A DNA stretch of 64,000 bases from Omphiscola glabra (taxonomy: Eukaryota; Mollusca; Gastropoda; Lymnaeidae). Both the position numbers and the translations under genes were made by a program. Positions 10,242 to 21,800 of the stretch are shown here, one piece after another (within the stretch, counting starts at the first letter, position 1; each line of letters begins with the position of its first letter). The stretch lies in assembly GCA_964017045.1 (NCBI GenBank), contig OZ024808.1, positions 21,011,284 through 21,075,283 of the forward strand. The letters are read 5' to 3'. The notes below the pieces were generated by a model. It did not search any database. It was not told the DNA's origin and saw only the letters and a list, made by a program, of their open reading frames with translations.

Positions 10242-11921
10242 ATGTCTGCAGTCACAGAATACACATTGATACTTGTGGGCAAAACAGGAGTCGGTAAGAG
10301 TGCAGCCGGAAACACGATTGTTGGAACATCCGAGTTCAAGGTCAGCGACACCAGTGAGTCTGTTACATCTGAATGTCAAGTTAAAGAAAGTGAGAATTTC
10401 GGTTTCAAACTGACCGTAGTGGACACACCCGGCGTAATGGACACAGCTGTCAACAGCGACGAAGCTAAAGAGAAAACCTGTAGAGAAATGATAGAAGCCA
10501 TCTCCAAATGCCCAGATTCTGGAAAACGAGCTCTATGCTTGGTACTGAAGTATGGCGAGCGCTTCACTGAAGAAAACAAGAAATCATTGGACATTTTAAC
10601 GCGTGTGTTTGGTGATGAGTTCCTGTCCAAGTTCTGTGTCATTATATTTACATTTGGGGATCTGTTTGACACAGAATACGATGGGAAAAAGTCTTTTAAC
10701 CAATGGTCTCGTCAGGAAACCAAAGGAGAGCTGGCGACGTTGCTGAAAGAGTGTCAGTACCGATGTGTACTTTTCAGAAACAAAACCAAATGTGATGACA
10801 TCAAGAAAAACCAAATTCAAAAGTTGATCAAATATGTAGAGGAACTGGATGAAGGCTACACAGATGATACATTTGCAGAGGCGAAAAAGAGACACAAGCG
10901 ATTGCTTCTTGAAGCGATTTTGACAAAAGTACTTGAAGTTTTTAGTACAAAGAATCGATTGTTACGTCAAGATATAGATAAAATGAGATCGAATGAGATC
11001 GATGAAAAGCGCGTTCTATTTCTGAAGAATAAAGCGTTGACAGTGTTAAATGAGATTGATCAACATGACGAAGGTGTTTTCTATGACAATGAGGAGAAGA
11101 GTTTATTGGAAGTTCCAAGGGTGTGCTCTCAACAGATTATACAAAAATGTGATGATTTAATTCATCTAGCGAAATTGAATAAGCTGAAGCTTAAAATACA
11201 AAAAGAAATAATGTCCCTGGAATATAAATGTATCGACTGCACGCCATCGCAATGCTCTTTAGAAACCATGAGAAAACTAGAGCAAGAAAATCAAAATTTA
11301 CTTGAAAAATACAAAAGATACGGCTTAGACTTCAGCGGAGGTGACTTGGTGAAATGCGAACCGTCAAGGGATTACGAGGGCGAAAAAGAATTCCTGCGGG
11401 AAAATGACTTGTGTTTCTTCGATGACGTGAAGAAGCAATGTGATCTCCTCACCAAATCCCTGGGCCGTTTAAAAAATGGCGTCCTCTTCGAAATGAACAG
11501 AAACGAAATTCAAAAAAAGACGCAGTCCTTAAGGAGAGAACTGGACGCAGTGCCGAACTCAGAGATTAGCACGGGTCATTTGACAACCATTAAAACAGAA
11601 GCGGAAAGCCTTCTTCAGAAGTGGGAAGCAAACGACAACATGGTCCAAGCTCTAGAGCCGTTGCGAGAGCTGTTGACGCGGGTTGAGGTGAAGATAAAGA
11701 ACTGTGAGAGCAATTTCAAGGCAGAGGTTATTGCCGGTGTTCTTACGGTCGGTTCCGGAGCTGTGAGCGCTTTAGGGGGCGTTGCAGGTTTAAGTAAAAA
11801 CTTCGCGGCTCTTGCACTCAGCAAAGCAGCTCCAGGTGTAGCCACAGCCATGAGAGCCAGTGGGGACATCGCAAAATCCGTTGTGCGGTGGGTGGGAAGC
11901 AAAGATTCTAAAGACAAATGA
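10242..11921 (+). CDS. GIMAP/AIG1-family GTPase B, 559 aa
   Basis: This is an AIG1/GIMAP GTPase, probably membrane-associated inside the cell. The P-loop GKTGVGKS is at residues 13-20, SVTSE at 40-44, DTPG at 61-64, RFTEEN at 107-112 and G4 TFGD at 137-140, where GIMAPs A and C have THGD. After the G domain (to about residue 225) comes a long coiled-coil-like charged region. The C terminus has an Ala/Gly-rich hydrophobic segment around 505-540 and a basic end. The start is the first ATG after a strong acceptor at 10235-10236, so the coding sequence sits in a single exon behind a 5' UTR intron. It is a close paralog of the gene at 1743-3338; the two share CREMI(E/H)A(I/M)S(K/R)CP and VLKYGERFTEEN. 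The two genes are divergently oriented about 6.9 kb apart. Confidence 0.95.
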   Translation: MSAVTEYTLILVGKTGVGKSAAGNTIVGTSEFKVSDTSESVTSECQVKESENFGFKLTVVDTPGVMDTAVNSDEAKEKTCREMIEAISKCPDSGKRALCLVLKYGERFTEENKKSLDILTRVFGDEFLSKFCVIIFTFGDLFDTEYDGKKSFNQWSRQETKGELATLLKECQYRCVLFRNKTKCDDIKKNQIQKLIKYVEELDEGYTDDTFAEAKKRHKRLLLEAILTKVLEVFSTKNRLLRQDIDKMRSNEIDEKRVLFLKNKALTVLNEIDQHDEGVFYDNEEKSLLEVPRVCSQQIIQKCDDLIHLAKLNKLKLKIQKEIMSLEYKCIDCTPSQCSLETMRKLEQENQNLLEKYKRYGLDFSGGDLVKCEPSRDYEGEKEFLRENDLCFFDDVKKQCDLLTKSLGRLKNGVLFEMNRNEIQKKTQSLRRELDAVPNSEISTGHLTTIKTEAESLLQKWEANDNMVQALEPLRELLTRVEVKIKNCESNFKAEVIAGVLTVGSGAVSALGGVAGLSKNFAALALSKAAPGVATAMRASGDIAKSVVRWVGSKDSKDK

Positions 11922-12050
11922 ATACAACAAAGAATGCAACCAAAAGTTACAAATAATAAGAAAAGTTGCAAATGATACAAAAGTTTGGACAATGTCATTA
12001 TGGAACATACATAAAACATGAATCTTTATATAAACAAGAAATACAAGTAT

Positions 12051-12056
12051 AATAAA
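12051..12056 (+). terminator. Probable polyadenylation signal AATAAA of GIMAP B
   Basis: An AATAAA hexamer lies about 130 nt after the stop of the GIMAP gene ending at 11921. It is the first canonical hexamer downstream. Confidence 0.5.
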
Positions 12057-12110
12057 CCAAATTATATCGTGCCTTATATATGTCATTATTGTACATCAGA
12101 GATATTTAAC

Positions 12111-12114
<4 letters not shown>

Positions 12115-12146
<32 letters not shown>
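12115..12146. repeat. (TA)n microsatellite
   Basis: An uninterrupted TA run of about 32 bp. Confidence 0.95.
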
Positions 12147-12149
<3 letters not shown>

Positions 12150-13269
12150 AATTCATTGACTTTCATGTGTGAGGTTACATGCATTTACCATTCAAAACAC
12201 ATGCTATATTCAATGTGGATTTTTATATTATTTTGATTTTTTATTATTATCAAATTGTAATTTGGAGGGTTGGTAAAAAATTAACTCTACTTGCATGTAT
12301 TGTAACTTTTGATTGAAAATATAACATGAAGCTTATATCACCGAGAGCATGTTAAAACTCAGTGGCCCACCTAGAATTTATGATACCCAAGATGACCCAC
12401 AGCCCTTCTCTTACATTAGGGATTACAATAATTGAAACTTTAAAAAAAAATTTGTGGCGTTCTGCTCATTTTATACATTAAAGTCGGGATAAATTAGGAA
12501 GATCTTACAGTTGTAGAAATAATGTAAGACATTTGCTTGATTTTTTAATTGAATAGACGTCTTTTATTGTCTTCAATCTGATGTTGTCTAGTCAACAAGC
12601 GAACTCTGGCAGTTTCTGCTTTTGTCACGAAAAGTTCATTTATTTTTCAACGTTCCTCAAGAGTACGGGAAGCGCAAACGGGCTGGACACTCGAATTAAT
12701 TAAGTACTAATCCTTAAACAAAAACATCTTAACATGACAAGTGCGCCGTGCAACTCTTAAACTTTTTTTTAGGTACGGTTACGATATACATACATTATGT
12801 AAATTAAATTTATAATTATAATAATACTTTTTTGTTTGTACGGATTAAAGGTTGTATGCTGTTACGTCTGAATTTGCTTTTATTTTTCCTAATCAAGATT
12901 AAAGATTAACGTTAAGTGTTTTATTTCCACACATTGTTTTACTGCGTTCATTTTTACAGGGTTCCCAATACTTTGTTTTACTCATTTCCTTTTTTGTTTG
13001 ATAACCTGATTGCAGTCTCTCCGCCGTTATTACCATTTAAATGACTTAACTTTGTACCTATGCATAGAACTTTCAAGTAGATCATAGCTTCCCCTTACCC
13101 TACCTTCTACGCACGTTAACTCAACAAGGCAGACGCGGTCAATCCCCACTCATTTGAGTAAGGGAGTCAACCCGCGTTCGCCGAAACAGGCATACCCTAG
13201 CTGATTCGCTACCCTACCCATCCTACCCTCTCCATTCCCGCGAACGAAGCGGTTTGCGACGAACCACTA
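12147..13269. other. Intergenic, no gene recognised
   Basis: AT-rich sequence without long open frames. The GC-richer part from about 13080 may already belong to the LINE-tail repeat that follows. Confidence 0.4.
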
Positions 13270-13600
13270 ACTATCAGCTGAACTCTAGAGTTATAAACAT
13301 TTTGGTTATAAACTGCACTCAAAACACATCTCTTTAAACTCTACTATCCCGACTGATTCCCCCATCTTACAGTTAAACGATGCTGCTGAGTGCCGTCCAT
13401 GGCTTCACGTGTAAATAGTTTTGGAATGGTTGAAGCGAATACATATTTGTTGTTTTTGTTTTTTTTTTAAATTTATGTAAATTAATTTTTAAATTCATGT
13501 TTGTTTGTTAAATTGTATGTACAGCGGGGTGAGCCCAGTCCTAGGCTGGGGTACCACGCTATAGAAAACTACCTATAATAATAACACTAATAATATTTAA
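13270..13600 (+). mobile_element. 3' tail of a non-LTR retrotransposon, copy 1
   Basis: The segment around 13315-13350 translates to LKTHLFKLYYPD-like peptide, the usual C-terminal motif of many animal LINE reverse transcriptases. It then runs through 'tgctgctgagtgccgtccat', 'gagcccagtcctaggctggg', 'taccacgctata' and a TAA-rich end. The same order of landmarks is found at 21300-21605. It is degenerate, with only the 3' end present. Confidence 0.7.
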
Positions 13601-14035
13601 AAAAAGATAATTCATACATTATTTTATCATTTGCTTGATTTTGTTTGCAAAATGAATGTTTTTTGTTTTATTTATATAAATAATAACATTGAAAATATTT
13701 TAAAGGGCATACTTCTGTTCGACATTTGTCATTCAGTGTAACGAGGTGAAAGGTCAAAGTTAGTAGTGTGACTTCTACACGTAAGGTGGAGATCAGTTCC
13801 CGTTTATTTGGACTCGGCTCAGCGTCGACACATAGCAGTGAATTCACGAGAGGACAGCTGCACTTAAATAACTGTAATTGACATTTAGTTGAGGGGTTCT
13901 CATTTTGTTTTACCCTATTCCACGAGCCAAAATTTTATGCGGGATCCCTGACAATGATACCTTTTTTTTTTAAATCTGCAAAATATTACTCTGGGTTGAA
14001 GTGTGGTACTTGTCAAATTTGGATTTTTTTTGATC
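13601..14035. other. Intergenic, no gene recognised
   Basis: AT-rich DNA with a T-run at 13962-13971. No supported feature. Confidence 0.4.
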
Positions 14036-14455
14036 TATAATTGTGTGGGATCTTGGGTTGATCTATTGTTGTGTAGGATTTTGGTTTATCTTTGATTGTG
14101 CGAGATCTTCGTTTATCTATGATTGTGTCGGATCTTGTTTGAAATATGATTGTCTGGGATCTTGGTTGAGCTATGATTGTGTCGGATCTTGGTTGATCTA
14201 TGATTGTGTCGGATCTAGGTTGATCTATGATTGCGTCGGATCTAGGTTGATCTATGATTGCGTCGGATCTAGGTTGATCTATGATTGTGTCGGATATAGG
14301 TTGATCTATGATTGTGTCGGATCTAGGTTGATCTATGATTGCGTCGGATCTTGGTTGATCTATGAGTGTGTTGGATCTAGGTTGATCTATGATTGTGTCG
14401 GATCTAGGTTGATCTATGATTGCGTCGGATCTAGGTTGATCTATGATTACGGCTC
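14036..14455. repeat. Minisatellite, 27-bp unit, about 15 copies
   Basis: Units contain 'gatctatgattgtgtcgg' followed by 'atctaggtt'. Because 27 is divisible by 3, both strands read through as repetitive peptides (IDQPRSDAI / CVGSRLIYD). These are by-products of the array, not genes. Confidence 0.95.
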
Positions 14456-14628
14456 CTGGTTTAATTCTCAAACGAAATGAAATGATTAAGAATAAGAGCC
14501 AAAACTACTACTACTGAAATGGCTTTTTTTGAAAGTTATAATTTTTGTTTCTTTCTGTGTGTGTTTTATTTTCATTTGCTAAGTATGGTTGCTTAAAATC
14601 CTCCCTCTCCCCCACCCCCACCCCCCCC

Positions 14629-14660
<32 letters not shown>

Positions 14661-15150
14661 TTTAAATATGTATACATGTATATTTGATTTAAATTCAATG
14701 GAAAATAAAAAAAAAAACAGAATAGGCTTAAAATTACCCACCAGCACCGTTCTCCTACAAGCAGGAAGTGTAAACGATTGCTTCGTGGGATGTCTAAAAA
14801 CATTGAATATGGGAACCTTTGAATGAACTTTTAGCCATCAATTAGCCAAACAAGAAATAACTTGGTGGGATTACACTTGTGTGCTCCGTCTCTTTGTGCC
14901 GCTATCTGGAAATGTCAGAATAATAATAATAAAGGTCAACGGATTTTTGTATATTTTTCCATTATATGTCAATAGCATTATCTGGATTACTAACAATATT
15001 TGGTTGATCAGAATTTGAGCATAAACCTGATTCGTTTTTCTTTTTAATTTAATAAGGATATCAGGCATTTTTACTTATGACGAAATAAGATAATTGTAAA
15101 ATCAAAACGAAAAAAAAGAAAGAAAGAAAGCATTTCGTGGCTTCCGTTTT
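14456..15150. other. Intergenic, no gene recognised
   Basis: It contains a C-run followed by an A-run at about 14618-14660 and AT-rich sequence. No gene is visible. Confidence 0.4.
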
Positions 15151-15151
15151 G

Positions 15152-15660
15152 TGGTCCACCACATGAGTATTTGCGGTCCACCACAAGAGTATTTGTGGTC
15201 CACCACATGTGTATTTGTGGTCCACGACATGAGTACATGCGGTCCTCCACATGAGTATTTGTGGTCGACCACATGAGTATTTGTGGTCCACCACACTAAT
15301 ATTTGTGGTCCACCACACGAGTTTTGTGGTCCGCCACATGAGTATCTGTGATCCACCACATGAGTATTTGTGGTCCACAGCGTGGGTATTTGTGATCCAC
15401 CACACTAGTATTTGTGGTCCACCACATGAGTATATGTGATCCAACAAATGAGTATATGTGGTCCACCACATGAGCATTTGTTGTTCACCACATGAGTATT
15501 TGTGATCCACCACACGAGTTTTTGTGGTCCACCACATGAGTATCTGTGATCCACCACATGAGTATTTGTGGTCCACCACATGAGTATTTGTGATCCATCA
15601 CACGAATATTTGTGGTCCACCACACGAGTATTTGTGGTCCACCACATGAGTATTTGTGGA
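15152..15660. repeat. Minisatellite, about 22-bp unit, about 23 copies
   Basis: Units carry 'gtggtccaccacatgagtat' plus a few T or G. Each has a self-complementary GTGGT/ACCAC core able to form a small hairpin. The array ends about 160 bp before the TATA box of the Ig-domain gene. Several overlapping minus-strand frames (VDHKYSCGGPQ) are artefacts of the array. Confidence 0.95.
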
Positions 15661-15822
15661 CACTCAAACGAACGTTTCTCTAGCATCCTGGGCGCTTTTG
15701 TTGATCCCACCAGTTACTGAATCACCGACTAGGGTAATAGTTTATGGGGTAATTATGACAACTTTTAAGTTAAGCAGATGAGCCGTTTGGGGGGGGGGAG
15801 TCAGTCGTTGGTTGTAATACAC

Positions 15823-15828
15823 TATAAA
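15823..15828 (+). promoter_or_regulatory. Probable TATA box of the Ig-domain gene
   Basis: TATAAA lies 68 nt upstream of the ATG at 15891. Transcription starting about 30 nt downstream would give a short 5' UTR of about 35-40 nt. The position fits the only signal-peptide exon of the gene downstream. Confidence 0.55.
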
Positions 15829-15890
15829 TGCATCCCTGGTAAAGTAGGTCGCTGTTATTGTGTCCACTATTTGACTCCAACTGGGTGAAA

Positions 15891-18800
15891 ATGATTTTGG
15901 CTGTCGTTTCTATTTTGGTAGTGGTGCTTGGTGGAATAGCTGGTGGAGTCGAAGTCAAATATGAAGAGGTAGGATGAGTATAGTTGTATAGTTAAATAAA
16001 CAATCCATAGATTCCTTTTTTACTCCAGTATGGCTTTAACGAGGGCTTGGAGAGAAATATTGTATGATATATTGAATGATATATTACATGATATATTGTA
16101 TGATATATTGTATGATATATTGTATGATATATTGCATGGCATGTTGTGGATATTAAAAAAATAAGTTTAATTTTGATTATACAATTTTCCAATCAAACTT
16201 TTTTGCGTGAAATTTATGTTTTTTTTTCCCCGCAAATCCTTTCCTTAAAGACTAAAAGAATGAGAAAAAAAACAAGATAAATGGATATATTCATTCATGT
16301 AAAGCATGATACATTTATGAAAACTACTAGAAAATGATAAATGACCAGTCAGTAAATTCGCTTTAATGCTCACTACTAAAAATTAGGATGAATGGCATCA
16401 ACCATTAGCCATTAATGTCATTTAAATGCACACTGCCAAAGCGTTGAACTTTATGGGATCAATTCAATTGTTTAAAAAAAAAAAAAGAAATGTTCAATAC
16501 TTTCATAATAATGACGACTCTTTTTGTGACTTAGTCATCTTTTTTTTTACAAAATGTGAATTTTAATGTTAAGACGCCAACTTCTCTACTTTAAATCAAT
16601 GTATTTATTAGTACCTAATGGAGCCATAATGATCAATTCATTGATCGTGGCGGGCCCTCAAAACATAGAAGTAGAAGAGTTTGTTTCTTTCATTTATTGT
16701 GGCTACCCACATCGCAATGGACACATTAAATGTGTTAACACTGATTCGGTTGCACAGTCCTGAAAAAAAAAAGAAAATTAATCTCTAATTACTCAAAGAT
16801 GCCTTCAGATAAAATTATGCATCAATTTTATTTTTGTATCTTATAAACTCCACAATGATTTTTGTTTTCTTAAAATAATATTTAAAAAAAAAATATTTGT
16901 TAAACAAACAGTTATCTGCCCTTGAGGACCAGCTCAAAGAACTGGACTCTGGTCTGGACAAAGCTCTTGATATAGTGTCGATGCTTAAAAGTGAGGTTAG
17001 TGGATCTATTATGAGTGTTGAATTCAGGTTGTTATAACATGCACATTACAGCAGTACAATTAGTCTGTCACTGTGTTGTACAAATAGGACGAAGATCCTG
17101 CAGGATCATTGCAAAGATCCTGCAAAGGACGGAATATAAACATTTCACATTTTAGTTTTGCAAGAGTTTATAATCATGTAAATTAAGCTAGTCACGTGAC
17201 ATCTTGACTAACGTTAGATCACAATTAGATGAACACTTTGGTGGAAAGCCTTCATCAGCAAACACAGTTTTGAGGGGGGAGGGGGGGAAATGAGAATTAA
17301 AACATCAGTTCTTAGCTTGCTACCGTACAAGGGCTACATATTAACTGTTTAAGTCCAACATGAAAGCGTTTTTTTAAAATTGTAATAATTTTTAAGCTAT
17401 CACTTCTGTTGTCCTTACGACTTAATTGTCACGGCTTGAACGCCATCTCAGCTAAAGTACCTAAATATCAGTTAATTTGCCTTCCCCATCCTAAGAGCCA
17501 AAAAATAGAATAAATATATTTATCACATAAATCTCTCTGCTAGATCTTAATCCTGGTACGTCACAAATAGTTAAAAGAACCTTCGGATTTTATCGGGGCT
17601 ATGGGGAATCCATTTTATGTCCGCACCCTATATGTCTTCCAAAGTAAGATGAAAACTCTGTCTCCTGGGTTTTCTATTGCGCCGTAAATGTTTATTTTGC
17701 CTTAATTTAACTATTTTTACACTATCAAAACCTATTTCCAAGCCTAAACAAACACATCTACATCCTCATTAAAAGATACATTTATATCATTGTTAAAAAC
17801 ATATACATTTAAATCCTCATTACAAAGATAATATTATTGTTAAACGGATACATTTACATCATGGTTACGTACCGTCATATTGTTTTGCAAATGTAATCAT
17901 TTTTCCCTCGTTAGATCAACAATATGTAACTAAAGGACGGAAAACCAGTAGGCCTATACAAAAAAAACCTAAAAAATACAAAAGCAGATTACGATTATTC
18001 AATTTGCATATACCAATAAAATTATTTTTGAAAATACAAAATCAAATTTACAGAAAAAAAAAAAAAACTTTATTAACTTACGGCACAGGTGAAAAAATGT
18101 AATTCTTGAAATATGCAAATAATAATACATACACACAAAGTCAATTCTCGTATGGATCCTATGTGTATATTACATATCGTCAGTGCCTAGGAAATTTAGC
18201 GATAATCTCTTGCGGCTGGGAAAGCTGCCGGCGTGCTTGTAGGATGGGAGCTAGAGCCACAGATAAGAAATTCTAGAAATACCAGCAACCAGTAGCATTT
18301 TCTTAGAACAAATTCGAAAGTAAATCACCCTTTCCAAATAAAATAATGCGTGGGTACTTTTAGAGCCTTTTGAACAAAAATAAAGTCAACACAAAGGCTA
18401 TAAACAGATACTTCTATATCGTTATGAAACAGATACTTCTATATCTTTGACAAAGAGTATTATCCACTCGTTATTGCACCGATTACGATGAATTCGTCTG
18501 TTGACAGTTTCCAGGCAAGACGTTCAGCCAGGATGGACCCGTTGACCTCACTCCGCTTCGTGCGTGTTTGCGGCCTCTGGAAGCCTGGAGGACGGAGGTC
18601 AGCGCTGGCCAAAAATTTACCATGACATACCGGGAGATCTCTGATAACGTCACCATCACGTGGATGGACACTGCGACTGTATTACAAGGTTCGACCCCTT
18701 TTTTCAGTTATATAGAAAAGCAGGCAAAGAACAAAAAATAAAAATATTGTCCACATGAAGTTTAACCAGTAGGTTATGGCTATAATTTAGTGGACAGACA

Positions 18801-21800
18801 ATTATTTTCATCTTTAAATTCGTCCTAGGAAGCAACATAGACGATTCTATAAGATCTTTTAAATTGGATAGGATCAAGAGAAAATCTTGTCACAAATGAC
18901 TGGGTTGGGCTTGAACAATGGCGCTCCATTGATTATTCATGTAATGTATAATGTGTTTTGTTCGAGACTTCCCAATATGTAGCACCACATTTATTTAATG
19001 ATAAACGTGCTGGGGGGGGGCGATTACCGGGGGAAGTGGGGAATGTTTTTGAGAGTTTTGGGGAGGTTGAAGATTAATGGATGTTAACGGTTGGAAAGAA
19101 ATATTACTAGACTATGTTGAGTCTATCAATACATTCTCTTGTTTATAATTGTTAATGAGGAATTTCTTAGTCATTCATTAACGTCTGTGTTGTCTTCGTT
19201 ATATTCCTCAAAGTCTGGATGATGAACTTTCACAGAGAAGAGCAGCCTCGCATTAACCAACACCAATACTACTTGGTACGCGACGGGCCATACCTCATAC
19301 GATCATCTCATCTGGGAGAAATCTATGTCTCCTTAACGATGACTTTTTACGATACAAAACAATTGCATCATATCCCCGGAATGGTAGTGACCGCAGCTAT
19401 ATGCTTGAATTTTAAGTTTCAGAAAATTTAAGATTTTATCTCTAAAATCTACTCTAAATCTAATCGAAAATCGTGTATTTCTCTCATTCATAAATACAAG
19501 TTTGTGTATATTATTCTTTAAGTTCGAGAGCTACAAAAAGTGATAATGAATAACTGATTTTATGAAGTCAACATATATCAGTGCTTTGAACGAATCCTAT
19601 GATAAGTCCAGGAGTAGGAGATATGCGGTTGTCTCAATTATCTTCATCAGTCCTCATTTTTTACCGGGATGGTGCATTTGGAATTAAGCCTCAACATGAG
19701 ATTCCTCTGAAGGTTCATTTTATGGGCTTTTACGGATTCCTCAGTAGTCGATGCAACGCTCTGGTAGCCTTCCTCTGACCCTGAAACAGCAACGCTGCCG
19801 TGGTCTTCCTAAGACCCTGAAACCGCAACGCTGCCGTGGTCTTCCTCTGACCCTGAAACCGCAACGCTGCCGTGGCCTTCCTATGACCTGAAACCGCAGT
19901 GCCTGGTACTGTAGGCACGCAATGCAGGTTGTTTGACAGCCATTCTGACAAGGTGGCCAAACCAATTCATTTGGTAGTGGACTACACTTGTCCTCTGAAC
20001 TCTTGTCTCTTTCTCTCTATCCATGTGGCCGCCATCATGCGAATGATCATTCAAAGAAACACTATGATCTATTCGCGTCTTTAATTGTGACAGACATCGA
20101 GGCTCATGCTATATTTTAGAGGAAATAATATCCAATGTTCTTCGTCCAAGACAGTAGTTTGATTAAGATGTTTATTTTCTTAATTTATAATTGCATATTT
20201 AATGTATTTTTTTATTACGACATTCTGCAAGTGGATCATGCAGTATTAAGTATAATTTTAGCTGTCATAAAAAAAGAGTATTACCATCATAGCTGACCTC
20301 AGCGTATATATAGAGTATATCATAATCAAATCCCCCAGCTTCCTATGCTGAGCTGTCGGGGAAAGTCATGGAGTCCAGTGTTACGTTGCCAAACAGCTTG
20401 AAACCAGATTCGATGATCCTAATGACTGCCACCTGCGGGGACAAGGGGTAAGTGAATATGTTATGGTTTCTGTTAAGTAAGCTATGGCAGAAAGTAGTGC
20501 AACCAGGGGAAAGAATGTATGCAGAGGAGAAACTTGATATCATTTCTCATAACTTGATCTCTGTGCCTCTTTTGAAAATCTTAATTGAATTCGTGCTGCA
20601 ACTCATTTCTATATTGGTTTGATACAACTCTGAGTAAAAACTCTTAACTATTTTATCTACTCTCTGACACTTGAATCATATTCTATTCTGTTGATAATCT
20701 CTAAATATAAGATGAATATCAACCAATTCCACTAAGACAACATGAATATGTATAACCCAAGTCAACCAGTTTAAGTACAGCTTACGTTACAATGCTAACT
20801 CCTGTCAATCAGTTCCACTAACAATTGAGTTACAATACTAATACTAACCAACAGCTCAAATATGACTTAAGTTACAATGCTAACTCCTGCCAACCAACTC
20901 CAAAAAGTGAACCAGTGAGATCATATGGGATACCGATACTGGATCTTACAGAAGTTTCTGATATTTACATGGTAACGTATTGAGAGGGTCTGAAGACAGA
21001 AGTGTCTGAAATTTACACGGTAACGTATTGAGAGGGTCTAAAGCTAAAAAAAAATAAATACCACCATGTTTTTCGAATATTCTTATTTTTTTTGTATTCG
21101 AATATTCATTACGTTTGTGTTTTCCTCCTATTCGTAATTTTTCTCATTTGCCAGCCCTTCTTATCTTACTGAAATCCTTTCTCTCTATTCGACAGCATCG
21201 TTCCTCCGCAGACACGCGTATACTTTCTGTTCTCAGAAGACGCACTAAAACATACGGTGAATGATCTTTCTCTTTATGTACCCCCAAACATTGGAATTCT
21301 CGTCCAATGCACATCTGTAATATACCGACCATCCAAGGCTTCAAAACTGCCCCCAAGACACATCTCTTCAAATTCTGCTATGCTACTCATTCTCTGACTG
21401 ATAAACAATGCTCGATACTACTGTCTGCCGTCGATGGCTAAACAGGGGTAGATAGTATTTGTGTGGGCGAGGTCAATCTTTTTACACAGTTGTTTAAATG
21501 TATCATATTATGTAACTGCTAATTTTTATGGGAAGCGCAATGAGCTTAGCCTTAGGCTGGGGGTACTGCGCTATATGAGACCACTTTAATAACAATAATA
21601 ATATAAAGTAGGCATCCTTTCAGAAAATACGTTAAAACGTATAGAAATATTCAGGTTTGAATGCGGGCTCAGAATTTGTTCTAAAAAATTAAGCAAGCCC
21701 CTTTGCCTTCCAATGCATTCAGTAAACACTGTTTAAATTATCAAAGAAATGGACAGTCTTTTGAATTCTGGGTGAACGAGGCAACCTCTGCACACCAGGT

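Noticed and set aside
10376..10895. Minus-strand frames inside GIMAP B, and similar plus frames at 2922-3363 inside GIMAP A
   Set aside because: Antisense shadows of the GTPase domain.
15061..15710. Possible CRISPR-like array (22-bp repeats) and cysteine/tryptophan-rich frames
   Set aside because: Units abut without unique spacers and the setting is eukaryotic; this is a minisatellite.
19219..19431. 70-codon plus frame starting with MMNFHREEQ
   Set aside because: Only 19214-19275 is taken as an exon of the Ig gene. The rest reads past the donor gtacgc into intron 4.
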